DNA from: Protopterus annectens
Lineage: Eukaryota > Chordata > Ceratodontiformes > Protopteridae
NCBI RefSeq assembly: GCF_019279795.1
Contig: NC_056726.1
Span: 1,137,121,410 to 1,137,185,409, forward strand
Reading direction: 5' to 3'
Length of the DNA: 64,000 nucleotides
Below the pieces are notes generated by a model. It did not search any database, was not told the DNA's origin, and saw only the letters and a program-made list of their open reading frames with translations. A program made the position numbers and the translations under genes. Position 1 is the stretch's first letter. Every line of letters starts with the position of its first letter. Below, in pieces: positions 10,560 through 23,559 of the stretch.

Positions 10560-12045
10560 CAAACTTTGTGCTTTTTTTCCTCAAAATTGTTTTTTATTTT
10601 TCAAATACATTTGAATGAATTCCATAGTATTTATACATAACACCTTAAATAAATATATGCACTATTTACATTAGCCTGACACTATAACAGATCAGTTACG
10701 TCCAATCCATTATCAGAGTGTCTGATCAATTATTGTATAGTGTCAATCAATGATAAGACTTTTCCCCAAGGGTTGTTAATAAATGGTTTTGGATAAATTC
10801 TTAGTTCCTTAATTTTAATTTCCAATAATGCTGTAGGATGTAGAAGTCTTCCAAAGTTGATATTGTGTTTGTATTCCATCTTCTTGTCATACACTTTCTT
10901 GAAATTGCAAATATAGTCCATACTAGATACATGTTTGACCTATTCAAATGAGGACCTTTGTTCACATTTAATAATACAAGAGCTTTAGTTAAATAAAATG
11001 ATTCATTAAATAAAGCTTGTAGAAAGTTATTAATACCATTCCAAAATGGCTTAATTTTAACACAATCAAAGAAAATGTGGTTCCAATCTGCATTGTATAC
11101 TTGCTCACATCAACATATTCCTTTTATGGAAGAACTAATTTTGCTAATTCTATATTAAGAATGCTCTGTGCAAGCATTCCCAATTAAAAACTTTCCAGTA
11201 TTGTGTAAAGGATGTATATTTTATCGATAAGATATTTGTTTTAATATCTTAAGTTAACTTTATTGTGTGTCCTTTTGTTATATATTTCCAATATGAGGTT
11301 TTGGATGTGGTTTTATAGTTTATCAATATATTGCAAAATTTTGAAATACTGTTTCCCATGTCAAAGTCATTATATATGATTTCATATATGTATTTCGTAA
11401 ATTTAGGTATTTCTTTAAATGAAGAATTGTTAATGATTCTACTTAAATCATGCAAATATGACAGAATACTCTGTAAAGCCAGACAGTCCTGTTGTGGAAT
11501 TTTGTATGTTGTTTTTATTACTTGCATATCTAAAACTTTTACTTCTTTTATACATTAGAGCCAACAAACAAATCCTTTCTGTTCCCAGGAATTAATAATT
11601 TCTCTATATATTTTATGTGGAAAGTTCTTTGTGACTATAAATGGTGCTAAAAGATCAAACCAGTTTTTAAATCTATATTTGCATTAATAATTTTCCTAAA
11701 TGAGTCAATGTAATAATTAATCATATGAGTTTTAGTGGGTTTAGTTATGTTATATTGCATACTAATACATATGTGCCATGGCAAATTGTTTTTATCTATT
11801 TGACATTTTGTTTTGTAAATCAAATTAATTTATTGATATTACAGTTAGTAACTTTTTCCAATTTGCAGAGTAATTTGAACTTATCCAATCTGAGATTGTT
11901 TTAGATATTGATGCTTTTATATATGTTTCTATATCAGAAAAGTTTAATCCTCACTGTTTCCATGGTCTGATATGATGGGTAGCCATAAAAATTTTACTAG
12001 GCATGAATTTATTTCTTTAAGTATATTCCTTTCTGGTAATAGTTA
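10560..12045 (-). pseudogene. Tx1/L1-type LINE, 3' part of ORF2 (degenerate)
   Basis: A/T-rich minus-strand remnant with short frames such as 10730-10921 and 11249-11527 that have the composition of the neighbouring L1-type ORF2. It is placed in the same element as 15423-17919 because the split occurs at a 16-bp duplicated sequence (12030-12045 and 15407-15422), so the two parts join once the insertion is removed. Many stops and frameshifts. Confidence 0.6.
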
Positions 12046-12361
12046 AAAATGTAATGAAAACTTCTGTCAAGCTACAACTTCCACTGTGTGACCTCTCAAA
12101 CCTCCAGTATCAGAGACACATGGGTTATATGCAAATTACCCTTATGAACATCAGGTGTTTCAGCTACATGGCATTTCTGAACACCCATGACTTTTTTTTA
12201 AAGTTGTTTTAATCAACAAAGTCAGACCAATAAAGACAAACCCCAGTAGCTGTGGTTATGCAGATTTCAGCCTTGTTATGACCTCATTAGCACATCACAA
12301 GCAGAGTGCTTGACTAAGCATAAGAAACACAAGGCTGTTATACCCAGCTGATGTCCATTAC

Positions 12362-12745
12362 CATTAGGGTGACTGCAAAATATCCCAAACAACAAACTAA
12401 AACAAAGAGTGAGAAGGTCACACAGAAAAAACAATCATTAAAAACTAAATAAAAATTCCAGCCAAGCTAGAACTTCCACTGAGTGACCTCTCAAACCTCC
12501 AGTATCAGAGGTACATGGTATATATGCATATCCCATGCATATGTTATGCATCATAACAAGGCTAAAATATGCATATGCACAGCTAGTGGGGTTTGGCTTT
12601 ATTGGCCTGAATTCGTCCATTAAAATGACTTTAAAAGAAAAAAGTCATGGCCATTCAGAAACGCCATGTAGCTGAAACACTGATGTTCATATGGGTAATT
12701 TGCATATATCCCTTGTACCTCTGATATAAAACAATAAAACAATAA
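12362..12745. repeat. Internal terminal-type repeat of the copy 1 insertion
   Basis: This block (ctaaaacaaagagtgagaag near 12399, then agccaagctagaacttccac) matches the complement of the right end at 15180-15406 more closely than does 12046-12360. The full element may therefore be 12362-15406, with 12046-12360 a partial extra copy of the end. Confidence 0.6.
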
Positions 12746-13210
12746 ATTTAAAATGTCCTCTAACAACTGTACTGTATTTTACAATATAATTGAATACAAT
12801 CAGGAAGGTGTATGTTTCATGTGCAAGGGGCCTATGATTTGAAAACAGCCCAAAGTTAATCTGTATCTGCCACTGGCCAGATGTATTTTCTTTGAATGTG
12901 GGTTTCAATGCTGTTTCAATGAATGTGAGTTTCAAGGGCAGAGAAGTTTTAATGCAAAGTCTATTTTTATTGTGAGACTGCATTGCTTTGTTTAGCAGAT
13001 GTCTATTGGTGTTTGTGCTACAAACTATAAAATAAAACTTTTAAATTAAATCCAAATCATCATAGAAGTAAAGCAATATGCACATTATAGTGTTTATAGG
13101 GTGAAATAGCCAAGTAATGGGACATTGGAATGGCTGCGGGGGGAGGCCCCATTCGACCATGATTTTGTGAGGGAGAAGTGCAGCAAACTCAGAGACAGCT
13201 CCGGCTGAAC

Positions 13211-13392
13211 TATACCTTTCAACTGTCCAGATTTTCATAGAATGAATAGATTTTTTGCTTATTTTTGGTTTGTTCCTCATAACATTTGTGGTTTTCTGGA
13301 AAATCATTTAGGAATGGAGTCACTAAATAATGACAGACATTGAGTTTCAGACTTCATACCCTTCAGACAAATGATGAGGTTGAGAGGTATGC
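13211..13392 (-). repeat. Short repeat with ACCTCTCAAC-type inverted ends
   Basis: Begins tacctttcaac and ends gttgagaggta, so the termini are imperfect inverted repeats. Interior motifs (ctaaataatgacagacattg, ttcagacttcatacc) recur in several related pieces in this window, for example 33599-34098, 34672-34972 and 36522-36800. It looks like a MITE-type element. Confidence 0.6.
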
Positions 13393-15422
13393 ACAAATAA
13401 AATTGCTTTATAGAATTGGGTACGTCCAAACCTCTCAACTGTCCCCAATTTTGGTTCAAAGTGTTGCTCTCCCCCTAATAATCCCTCCGCAAAATGCCAA
13501 ATTTGGAAGAAATCATGGAGGGTTTACAATTAAGTAACTGCAATGATCAGAGTTATAGATACTTTTAACTTCAGAAATGCATGTAGATTCCTATTTTGTC
13601 AGCTGCTCAAGTTAACAGTACTAATATTAAAAAAGTGTCCCTTCTTTGATAGGTTCCCAACTGTATTGTGTGGCTATTTTATATTTTTACATCACATTGT
13701 TTGGTCCGTTTTTCATAAAATTTTGGAATTCTGGCAAATTAGTGGCAAATCATTAAAGACTGAAGTTAGAAAATAATGACAGACATTTGAGTTTCAGATT
13801 TCATATCCTTCAGAAAATTCATACTAATACAAGACCCCATATTCTATTATCTTTCTAAGTTTATAAGAGCAATATTTAAATATTTTTGGGCCTTTGTCCC
13901 ACTTCTATTTATGGCTTTGTACAGATTTCTTGCTCTGATGTTGACAGGTATGACACATGTTTTAGGGTCATCACTGTCAGCCAGAGACATTTCAAATTGT
14001 GACATACTTGTTGTACCCCACTCCCCCTTGTAGTGACTCTGGATGTGTCCAAGCAAAGCAAGGAGCAGTTATGCAGTGTAAGTCATCCCCCATTCAAGGT
14101 AAGCACATGTACTACAGTGGCTTTTCATCTGTCCTTGATTTTGCAGAATATTCTGGTTTTCTGTCATATTTTTATACTGTTGATTCATGCTTCTTCTTAT
14201 TTAGAAAATGCATGTTGTTGCAGTGCCTGTTGCTCTGTGTTTAAGTAGCAATGCTTTAATGGCCATCAGTTAAGCTTATCTGAGATTGTAAGATGCAAGT
14301 AAGCTTTAATAAGCATACTGTTAAATAATTACTAACATTGAAAGCCTTTTTGTTGTTGCCATGCAGAGAATATTTACATAACTAGATAGCGTATAAGCCT
14401 TAGGTACTGAAATGCATATGACAGTATTTGTAATAAAGGACAGGATTACAGTATTTTCAGAACCTCATTACATTTTTTGAAGCTTGCAGTCCTCTTTGCA
14501 GGGTCTACCCATAAACTAAACAGAATGCCAATCTATCATGTGTGGTCTATAACCTGTGCAGTAATCTTTTAACCAATTTATCTTGAGCTTGTTTCTTATA
14601 TACTGTTCATTTTGTAGTTTGATCATGTTATGCCCATGAAACAAGTAGATAGTTGTTGTTAGGCAGCAGGTCTTTTTTGGATAAGAAATATTTTTATAAG
14701 CTGGGGTATCACAGAGATTGCTACATTCAGCATGTTATTTGGTACTTTTATAAAGCTGAATATAAATTATAATTAGAACTGCAGTGCAAGGAGAAGTGGT
14801 TTGAGTTGAGTGCTGCTTGCTTTTTTATACTTGATTTTGACTGGCATTCCAGTGATGTATGTAAAAAGTAATTTATTTTGTCATGCCTAACAACCTTTTT
14901 GTTTCCATCTAGATATTAAGTAAGCTGTCATGTAGCCAATGAAGTGAAATATTTGTTTTTCTTCTACACTTCAGTTTATTTTGATTGGACTCTCAAAATG
15001 ACGGTTTGGCACCCAGGGAAGTGTATTTAATTAAAGTCCCAGTTTTTGCATTTTTTAGCATAGCTCCACACCTTTTTAGTTGCCCACACCCCTTCCCTTT
15101 GGCCTCACCCATTCAGCTGTCTCCTGCAGCCCCCCCACCTTTGATTTGAAGTCACCAGCTCCCACTGGGTTTGGTTTTATTGGCCTGAATTTGTCAGTTA
15201 AGAAAACTTAAAAAGAAAAAAGTCACAGGCATTCAGAAATGCCATGTAGCTGAAACACCTGATGTTCATAAGGGTTGCATATATCCCATGTGCCGCTGAT
15301 ACTGGAGGCTTGAGAGGTCACTCAGTGGAAGTTGTAGCTTGGCTGGAGTTTTCATTTAGTTTTTAATTGTTTTTTTTCTGTGTGACCTTTTCACTCTTTG
15401 TTTTAGTTTCTGGTAATAGTTA

Positions 15423-15988
15423 TAATGCCAAGACTATATATAGGATCTTTGGCAGTAAAACCATTTTTTGTTAACTGTAGTCTATCTTCAAATGTTAATA
15501 TTATTTTGTTTCATTTTCCACAGAGATTTTAATTGTATTGATGATATTATTGTAGTTTTTTGTGACTAATTCACTATTATCCTTGCATAACTCAATTCCT
15601 AGATATTTTAAGATAGATTATTGTTTCCTTTTGATGTGATCCCCCTTAGTCTGTAGTTCTTTTTTTATTTAAAAATAAAAAATTTTGATTTATTGAAATG
15701 GAGTTCTGAAGTCATGTGAAATTTGTCAATTAATATATCTAATTCTTCTAATGTTTCTTTTGTATTAGATAATGTTAGTAATATGTCATCAGCGAATAGC
15801 TTTACTTTGGAATTGTATTGTTCATAAACATCTATTTCTTTGATTTTTATATTATGAATTAAATCTGCCAATATTTCAATAGCCAGAGCAAATAGAATTG
15901 GTGACATTGGACATCTTTGTTTAGTGCCTTTTGTTATATGTATAGAGTCAGAGATAAAATGACCTAACTTGATATACGCTAAATTATT

Positions 15989-16047
<59 letters not shown>

Positions 16048-16833
16048 TTTAAGAGATGAACAAAGGATGCAGGAAATTCAAATAGCATTAGTATTTTGAA
16101 TAAATAGTCCCAATTTAGGGAATCAAAGGCTTTCTCTATGTCTAAGCCAATTATGAGTGTTTCTTTATTTTCTTTATTAACATAGTCTATAAGAGAAATT
16201 ATCCTTTTAATATTGTCATGTGTGGGTCTATGATATATAAATCCAGTTTGATCATTATTTATTGTTTTGGATAGTGGTATTTTTATTCTGTTAGTTAATA
16301 TTGTCAAATATCTTATAGTCAATAATGATATAGGTCTATATGAGGTACAGAGTTTTGGGGATTTGTTTTCCTTTATGATTGGTGTGATTAAGGAATATCT
16401 CTAAGAGGGTAGTATTAAAGCTTGTGACTGAATTTCTAATAGAGTTTTATGGAAGAGGGATAGTATCTTTGAAGGAAAACGTTTATATATGTCCATAATT
16501 ATGCATTTTATAACTGGAGCTTTATTATTTTACCCTCTTTTATTGTATGTGTAATTTCTTTGTAGGATACGGGTGCTTGCAGATCCAATTTTAATTTTTC
16601 TGGTATTTTTTTTTTATATTAGAACATTGTTCATCTAGATTTAATTGCTTGATATGTATATTTTCTTTTTGGAAATGTTCCATATAATGATTTCTATAGG
16701 CATCAAGAATGTAACCTATATCCGAGACATTTTTCCCTTTCTTTTCATGGAAGATACTTTTAATGTTATTAGCTTTTGATTGTATTTTGATTCTTGTGGA
16801 TAAATTATGTAGATATTTGGGAGAAGTAGCCAA
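15423..16833 (-). pseudogene. Tx1/L1-type LINE ORF2, RT region (broken)
   Basis: Two recognisable RT pieces on the minus strand. 16322-15984 contains NDQTGFIYHRPTHDNIKRII and GLDIEKAFDSLNWDYLF (motif A with its Asp). 15907-15665 contains MSPILFALAIEILADLI (end of motif B) and KLFADDILLTLSN (motif C, FADD). A (TA)n tract at 15991-16045 has expanded between motif A and motif B. 16833-16591 is linker before the RT. Stops and frameshifts separate the pieces, so it is not functional. Confidence 0.88.
15991..16045. repeat. (TA)n microsatellite inside LINE ORF2
   Basis: TA tract interrupting the RT region between motifs A and B. Confidence 0.95.
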
Positions 16834-17118
16834 GGTATTAATTTTTAGTTTTTCTAAATCTAAATTAGTTTTATGTGTTAGAATTTTGTTGTGTTTTTTG
16901 TTTAATACTTATACTTTCTTTTTCATCTCCAAATGATTTTGATTTTTTTCAGCGTTTACTGAAAAAAGTTTGGATTGTAGATCCAATAATTCAGAATACC
17001 GTTCTCTGATTTTTTTTTTTTTATACAAAGTGAATCTTTTACCATATATGTAAGCTTTTAATGAGCCCCACATCACTATTTTATTTATCTCTGTTGTGTA
17101 ATTAATATCTAAGAAGAA

Positions 17119-17919
17119 CTATAATTCAAATAATACCCGATGTTTGAACTCTTTAATTTTAGTTATATATGCTGGAATTCTGGAGTTAAAGATTAATGGT
17201 TTGTACCCATTTTGAAGTTTTAGTATCAACAAATTATGGTCTGAAAAAGGGCAGGGATTGATTGAGAAATTAATGATTTTAGAGTGTAAGTTTTGGGCAG
17301 CAAATATTTTATCTGTTCTAGTTTGGGTACCAAATCTGTGATCTTGATGGCAAAACAACAAAGATTTATCTTCTTTAAATGTGAAAGTATCTACAAGATG
17401 AAATGATTCTACCCACTTGTTTAATGCTTTTGATACAGCAGATGTACGCAGCTGTCTTTTATTTGTAGTTTCAGAAATATCAAATATACAGTTAAAATCT
17501 CCTAATAATATTAAGTTGCCTTTATAATTATTGGAAATGAAATCCAAGTGTTTTTAACAGTTCCTGTTCCAATGCCTGGGAACCAATATAGATTGGCTAG
17601 GGTCCATATTCTGTTATTATATTTAACTATTACTAATGCCATAAGGCCTTCTTTATCTTCATACTTATAAATGATTTCTGGGTTAATCACATTTGTTTTC
17701 CATAAAATTATTACCCCTTTTGTCTTTATCTTATTAGTGGATTGTGCCAATATCATATATTCTTTAGGATTGCATTTGTAATTGTCATTTGTTTTGAGAT
17801 GAGTTTCTTGAAGGAAGACAATCTGTGCTTTGTTCAGTTTTAAATATTTCAGTAGATTTGATCTCTTGCTAGGATTGTTTAAGTCATTTGGTATTTAAAG
17901 ATAATAAAGTTAAATCCAT
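17119..17919 (-). pseudogene. Tx1/L1-type LINE ORF2, AP endonuclease region
   Basis: The ORF2 ATG is probably 17919 (MDLTLLSLNT, then a frameshift). Following frames give VFLQETHLK-like sequence, GVIILWK, NRIWTLANLYWFPG, LLGDFNCIFD, a Thr/Asp-rich TRTDKIF and FSDHNLLILK: the ordered landmarks of an apurinic-type endonuclease, including the GDFN and SDH motifs. This enzyme nicks target DNA for LINE integration. At least two frameshifts break it. Confidence 0.88.
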
Positions 17920-17959
17920 CTTAGATAGACTATGTATTTTTCATTTTATTGTGACTATT

Positions 17960-20043
17960 AAACATTTTCCTCTGATAACTATAAAGCATATGTTTGAGCT
18001 TATAAAGGAAATTATCAGTTTTATACTTTGAGTGTTTACCGATAAAGTAGTGTTTTGGTCAAGCATACTAAAAATGTTTTGTGAAATAACAAATTTAAAT
18101 TAATAAATGTTAATAAAACTAAGATCCGCACTAGCCATGGAATGAAAATCATTCCTAATCTGATGGAGAAACTGAAGTCCATCAGATTATCAATCATATC
18201 TTGACAATCTAGAACATCTGAGCTCCATAAATTGAATTATCATAAGGAGAATATTTGTAATAGGAATAAGCAATATTTATATTATTTTGAACATATATAG
18301 TACTATTGTAGATTACACATAATTGTAATTTAATATAAATGTCTACTTATTGTATAAGCAATTCATATTTACATGAAAGATAGATGACAAGCAATTCAGT
18401 CATAGTAAAGTAGGATATATCATGCATAAAACCTCAGTAAAAGATTATAGCACACAGTTATTTAACATATTCACCCTTATTGATGAAGTCTTTCAAACTG
18501 TATAAACAGATGGTAATAATGTTTATACCTAATGTTTATAATGCACTGTATTTTACTGGATATATCAGAAATTATATTTCATTGCTTGCCAGCATTTAAG
18601 TAATCACTTTGTTGCTAACTTACTTAAAGCATCAAGTTTGTTTTATGTAAACATTGATCACAGTTAGTGCATTTTAATTATCAGTGCATCCCTCTTCCCC
18701 CCATTTCCTACACATAAGGATTTTAGTATCTGTCATTTCTTATTATGAAATGAGTGAAATTATAGGTTGAAAACAACAATTTCACTTATTGTGATTGATG
18801 ATTACAAGTTCCCTTTTGATATTTATAAATTGCCATTTTATGGCAAACACTGAACGTTTTTTTAGATTTAAATGGCAACATTCTATTTTGTATAATCAGC
18901 AAAGGTTAAACTGTGTGATTATGGTCAATTTAATACTATCTGTTCAGAATGTGATTGTTACATTCTGTGACATTCCTAGTTCAGGCTTCTATTGTTTCCC
19001 TTGAACAACTTTGTCAGTTTGATTCTATGTATAAAACATTAGTTACCTTGGTAACAGCTTAAGTATTATGTATGGTCAAGATGGGTTGCAAAACCACAAT
19101 TCAAGTTAAAGCAATTATATGAATTGTTATGCACATTTACTTATATAGGAAAATCATCATGCTTCCCCTTGATGTTCAATATAGTGTATGTCATTTATGA
19201 CAAGTTAAGACAGTAGTGTTATTGTACACAAGCCCATGTTATTAAATCCTGTCTTTAATATCTAAATTCAGCAGACTGCTTCATCTTATATAAATATTAT
19301 ATATTTTATGTCTAGATTTACTAAAATCATACATTACATAACTATTGCATATATATATTTTTTTTTGGCTGTTGCTTAGTTATTTGAGAGGCCACAAGCT
19401 GTATTGCTTATTCTTATTATTAGCTCCTTCCAAGCATGTTTATACAGTCCATAGACTTTATATTATGAGACCTTTCTAGTTTCTTATTTATTATATTTCC
19501 ATCCTTACATACACACATATCAGTACTTCAAGCACAGGCAACAATGACCATCCAGTTTTGCCAGAATACCATTCACTAGTTCATGTGGTGTGTTACCAGG
19601 CTGTTCTTAAAATATCCAAACCAATATTTGTCCTGTTCCATTTTACCAGCCTGTTCCATGCAGTGGCTACTCTGTCAGTGAAGCACTCAACACACCTTCC
19701 ATTCCCACAGATATTTCCACAAAGGAAATCTGATGACTCTCTAGCACTTCCTGGCAGTCACAAACACCCCTAGAATCAGCTATCCCCATATGCCCAACAC
19801 GTCCAAGCAAGCTCACCACCCAGACCACTGCAAAAGGTTCTACACAAGACCAAGTGCTCTTAGTCTTTCACAATAACTCAGACTTCCACTCTTATGTAAG
19901 TCCTTAATGTGTTTGGACCGAAATACATGTTAAATATAAAATTGTGCTTATTATTATTTTTCTTATTAAAAATCAACTTAATGAGCTAAACGAAGTGTTG
20001 GGAGACCATCAATATATGTACATGTGGTTTAAAATAGCCCTTT

Positions 20044-20095
<52 letters not shown>

Positions 20096-20592
20096 TAAAC
20101 CAAAAACTTACTTGCCAAGAATCATCTTGGAGGCTCCTCAGAGTTATTAAGCATTATCGGTATTTTGTCTCTGTTACCATAGCAACCTGGGACCATCTGT
20201 TTCTCTTAGTATGTCTGTGTACTGCATACCAGAGGCTCACGATGCACCTGAAGCAAAGCTTCACTTCACTGCAACTTCACGCCTAAATTCCCTCCATTTC
20301 ATTGAGGCAGCATCCAGGAAAAGAACAGAGAGCAAACAGATAAAAAAAAAAAAACTCCCAACAAGCCACCACAAGAGATAACATATTCTTTAAGTCATCC
20401 CACCTCTCACTCAGCAGATGTATAAACAAACTATTCTCTGCCAAAATATCCCAAATCACAGTTTTATCCACCCCCTTCTCCTGGATTCTGGCTAAAACAC
20501 CAAATGTCTCTTCCTAATACACAAGCATCAGTAAACCTCCATCACAAGCCACAACCCACAGCTTCCTGGAGATGAAAACAGCAACATACAAC
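17960..20592. other. A/T-rich region, no recognised gene
   Basis: Lies between the LINE ORF2 and ORF1 remnants. It holds a (TA)n tract at 20049-20087 followed by a T run. I saw no exon, known repeat or RNA. It may be a later insertion between two parts of one LINE, since about 3.5 kb is too long for a normal ORF1-ORF2 gap. Confidence 0.45.
20049..20087. repeat. (TA)n microsatellite
   Basis: Pure TA tract followed by a run of T. Confidence 0.93.
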
Positions 20593-20967
20593 AGCTGCCA
20601 GACACAACTGCATCCACACACACCATGTTAGGCTTAATCAAACAGCACTCGAAGCTATGATATCTGCCATAATTGATATTAACTATGTTTAGACAGAATA
20701 ATAATGCCATTTGTACTAACTGTCAGTCATGGCTGCATCCATGCACACCATGTCAGGCTTAATCAAACAGCACTCAAAGCTATGATACTTGCCATAACTG
20801 ATATTAACTATGTTTAGACAGAATAATAATGACATTTCTACTAGCTGCCAGGTGTAGCTGCATCCACGCACACCATATCAGGATTGATCAAACAGCACTC
20901 ATAGCTGTGATACCTGCCATAATTGATATTAACTATATTTAGACAGAATAATGATGACATTTGTACT
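20593..20967. repeat. Three tandem 125-bp repeats
   Basis: Units start at 20593, 20718 and 20843, each exactly 125 bp. Shared blocks include gctgcatcca, atcaaacagcactc, gatattaactat and tttagacagaata. Units differ from one another by a modest number of point changes, with no indels needed to keep the period. No ORF runs through them. Confidence 0.92.
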
Positions 20968-21469
20968 AAGAGCTTGCTGCTATTATTTAACTAGGATATA
21001 CATAACATTTCTAAATCATACTTTAATTGAAGAAGGCATTAGTCTCCATGACAGCATTTTTTTTCAAAACACTTTACTGTTACTGCTATTATATATGATG
21101 TTAATTTGTTACATTTGAGTCTGAACTATGATGAATGGTACCTTGTTGAATTAGTTGATTAATTACTTAAATTATTATAAGTAAAAACAATGAAAAATGA
21201 ACAAGATAAGTATTCACTGAATTCAAGTAGGGAAATAGAAACTTCTATGTTTGTATTACATGTTGCTTTGTTTGGCTTATATAGAATGTAGATAGTAACA
21301 CATCTTGACCTACCTTTGTTTGTGAATAATTATTGGACTCTTTGAACATTCTGAATAAATCATTACTGTTTCTCAGTTGTTTAAGAAACCCTCCTTTTTT
21401 ATGACAAGTGATGTACCATACCAGTTGATATATTTGAGAGATGTAGTTGTAAGAGTTATTTTTTGAGAC

Positions 21470-22315
21470 AGCTATCTTGGAATCAGTTTTTGTTTCTTCT
21501 TTCTAGCATCAGTCCAAGGATTTGTTTCTTTTATTCTTTTAAGAGTAGGGGCCATCCATTTAATTTCTTCAGGGATAGACACTATGTTGTTGTTTTGATA
21601 AATATAGTAGCTTCTTCTAATCCATTAAAGGTTTTCATCTCATTGGCAAAAGTATTTTTATCTTGGCTGGAAAGGCCAGCTGTGTTTTAATGTTGTTTTG
21701 TTTCAACAGTTTTATTATTGGCAATACTTTTTTTTCCTTTGTTCTAGTATTCTAGAAGAATAATCATTGTCAAACCTTATCAGGCTTTGATTGTATTTTA
21801 AGGGTGATTTTCTCCAAGCAGATGTTAATGTTAGTTCCTTGTCCGGAATGAAAGAAATTTTATAATTATGGCTCTAGGTAGGGTATTTGTTGAGTTAGAA
21901 GCAGGTTTCCTCAGTACTCTGTGTGCCCTTTCAAATTCCAAATGAAAGTCCCTCTTTCAAGTCTAAATTCAGGAATCCAGGCTGTTATGAATGAAATAAT
22001 GTCTCCTCCTTCAGTGTTTTCAGGTAGACCAAAGATCCTTATGTTGTTTCTCCTTTCCCTGTTTTCTAAGTCATCTATTTTGTTAAGCAGCCATGTATTC
22101 TGTTTAAGCAGAAATTCTTTTTGGAATTCTTCCTCTTTGAGTCTCCATTCAATATCATTTAGAGAAGTCTCTATATTTGTTATTTTTGTATGGTGCTGCT
22201 GTAATAGTTCCTTAAGAGTATCAGTCTGTTTTTGAGAATTTAATTTGAGGTTTTCTAAGTCATTTTTAAAGCCATCCATCTTCAAAGATAGTTCCTGTAA
22301 GGTAGATGTCATCAA
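21470..22315 (-). pseudogene. L1/Tx1-type LINE ORF1 remnant
   Basis: The frame 22315-21911 encodes 134 residues: a heptad-rich coiled coil (about 1-85), then DLENRERRNNIRIFGLPEN, the signature joining coiled coil to RRM in L1-type ORF1 proteins. The frame then breaks. Further minus-strand sequence to about 21840 still resembles the later part (CALRVLRKP, PRAIIIKFLSF). ORF1p is the RNA-binding chaperone of L1. Same strand as the ORF2 remnant at 10.6-17.9 kb and possibly the same element. Confidence 0.88.
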
Positions 22316-22399
22316 TTGCGGTTCGTTTTTTAAAGCAGCATCTGGATGAGATTTCCTTGAGTTGTTCAGTGACTCAATATATCTTGACAGAAAAATGTT

Positions 22400-23378
22400 T
22401 GTATATCTCCACCAAAATTGATATTTATGTAGTTTAGTACTTTATCTATAAATTTCTGACATTTTAACCTTGAAAATAATATTTTCCTATATTATTATAC
22501 TTGTTTATGGAGCTCTCAAAATTCACTGCTCTCAGTTGGCCATGTAGGCTCTGCCCCCCAAAACTTTGCACTTGTGACTACAAAATGCAGTTTGTTAACA
22601 TTTTAAAGCCTTAAGTGCCAGTTAACTCTAATTCATTTAAAAAGTTAACCAAACCGTAAGTGTTGCATGGACATGATATTTTTCTAAACAATATGAACTT
22701 GGAACTGTAATGACTGGCATTATTGTATTGCTCAATGATTTACCAGAAAAAAAGTTAAACAGGGACTGGGCATAAATATGAAGTAAAATCAGAAATGCTC
22801 TGCAAAACAAGAGACAAAAGAGGCAGGCCACTACAACTCACTTAGAAAGTTAACAGAACAACAGGTCTTGCAGCGACATGCATTTTCTGAAAATCAAAGC
22901 TGTGAAACTCTAATGACTGGTATTATTAACTGACTGTACTCATCAGTGATTTATAAGAAAATAAAGAAGTTAAAGAAGGTACTTCAGCTAGTACAGAGGA
23001 TTAAGGCTCTGTGCCCTTAATAAGGTACTTCCTACAGGTCAGAATTTATGGTTTGGCTCTTTTTACGTGTGTTTGCATACAGAGAATACTACTGGTCTGT
23101 CCATGAAAAGTGGGTTTACCTAGTTAATAAACTTATTAAAAAAAAGTTAAGATACAGATAACAAGAATTATGAAGCTCTAATGACTGGCATTATCGACTG
23201 ACTTTAAACATTTGTGATTTATCTCAATATTTTAGGAGGTAAACATTCATAGCAGGCTTCAGAATGACCTTGTAGTGCACAATACTTCCAATTTGCAGCT
23301 AAACTTCCATGGGTAGACAGCTAGTCAAGACATCAACAGGAATATCTGACATCTGAGGTTAGAGTTACATGTGCGCAT

Positions 23379-23380
<2 letters not shown>
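22400..23380. other. Repeated degenerate motifs, no gene
   Basis: Three spaced pieces (near 22700, 22905 and 23170) share aatgactgg(c/t)attat followed by a related gatttat block. They look like diverged members of the ACCTCTCAAC-ended family in plus orientation. No coding signal. Confidence 0.45.

Positions 23381-23381
<1 letters not shown>

Positions 23382-23442
<61 letters not shown>
23382..23442. repeat. (CA)n microsatellite
   Basis: CA tract preceded by a short alternating CG/CA stretch. Confidence 0.95.
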
Positions 23443-23450
<8 letters not shown>

Positions 23451-23559
23451 ATGCACACACTTGCACAAAAGGTTCTTTCACTGCAATTTTCTCTTATCTG
23501 CAGCCTCTGAGGTAAACAGTTACAGTTGAAGATGTCCATCTGTCTTTTGCTTCTTTGAT

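Larger units (their letters stand above)
12046..15406. mobile_element. Long non-coding repeat family, copy 1 (inserted in LINE)
   Basis: A 3.36 kb insertion in the minus-strand L1-type ORF2, flanked by tttctggtaatagtta on both sides (12030-12045, 15407-15422). The ends are inverted relatives: ctacaacttccactgtgtga near 12070 matches the complement of tcactcagtggaagttgtag near 15318, and the similarity continues through about 150 bp. The interior, read on the minus strand, matches 32400-35470 and, more weakly, 59640-60480. There is no ORF above about 100 codons and no recognisable transposase. It is best seen as a non-autonomous element, itself composite (see 12362-12745). Confidence 0.75.
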
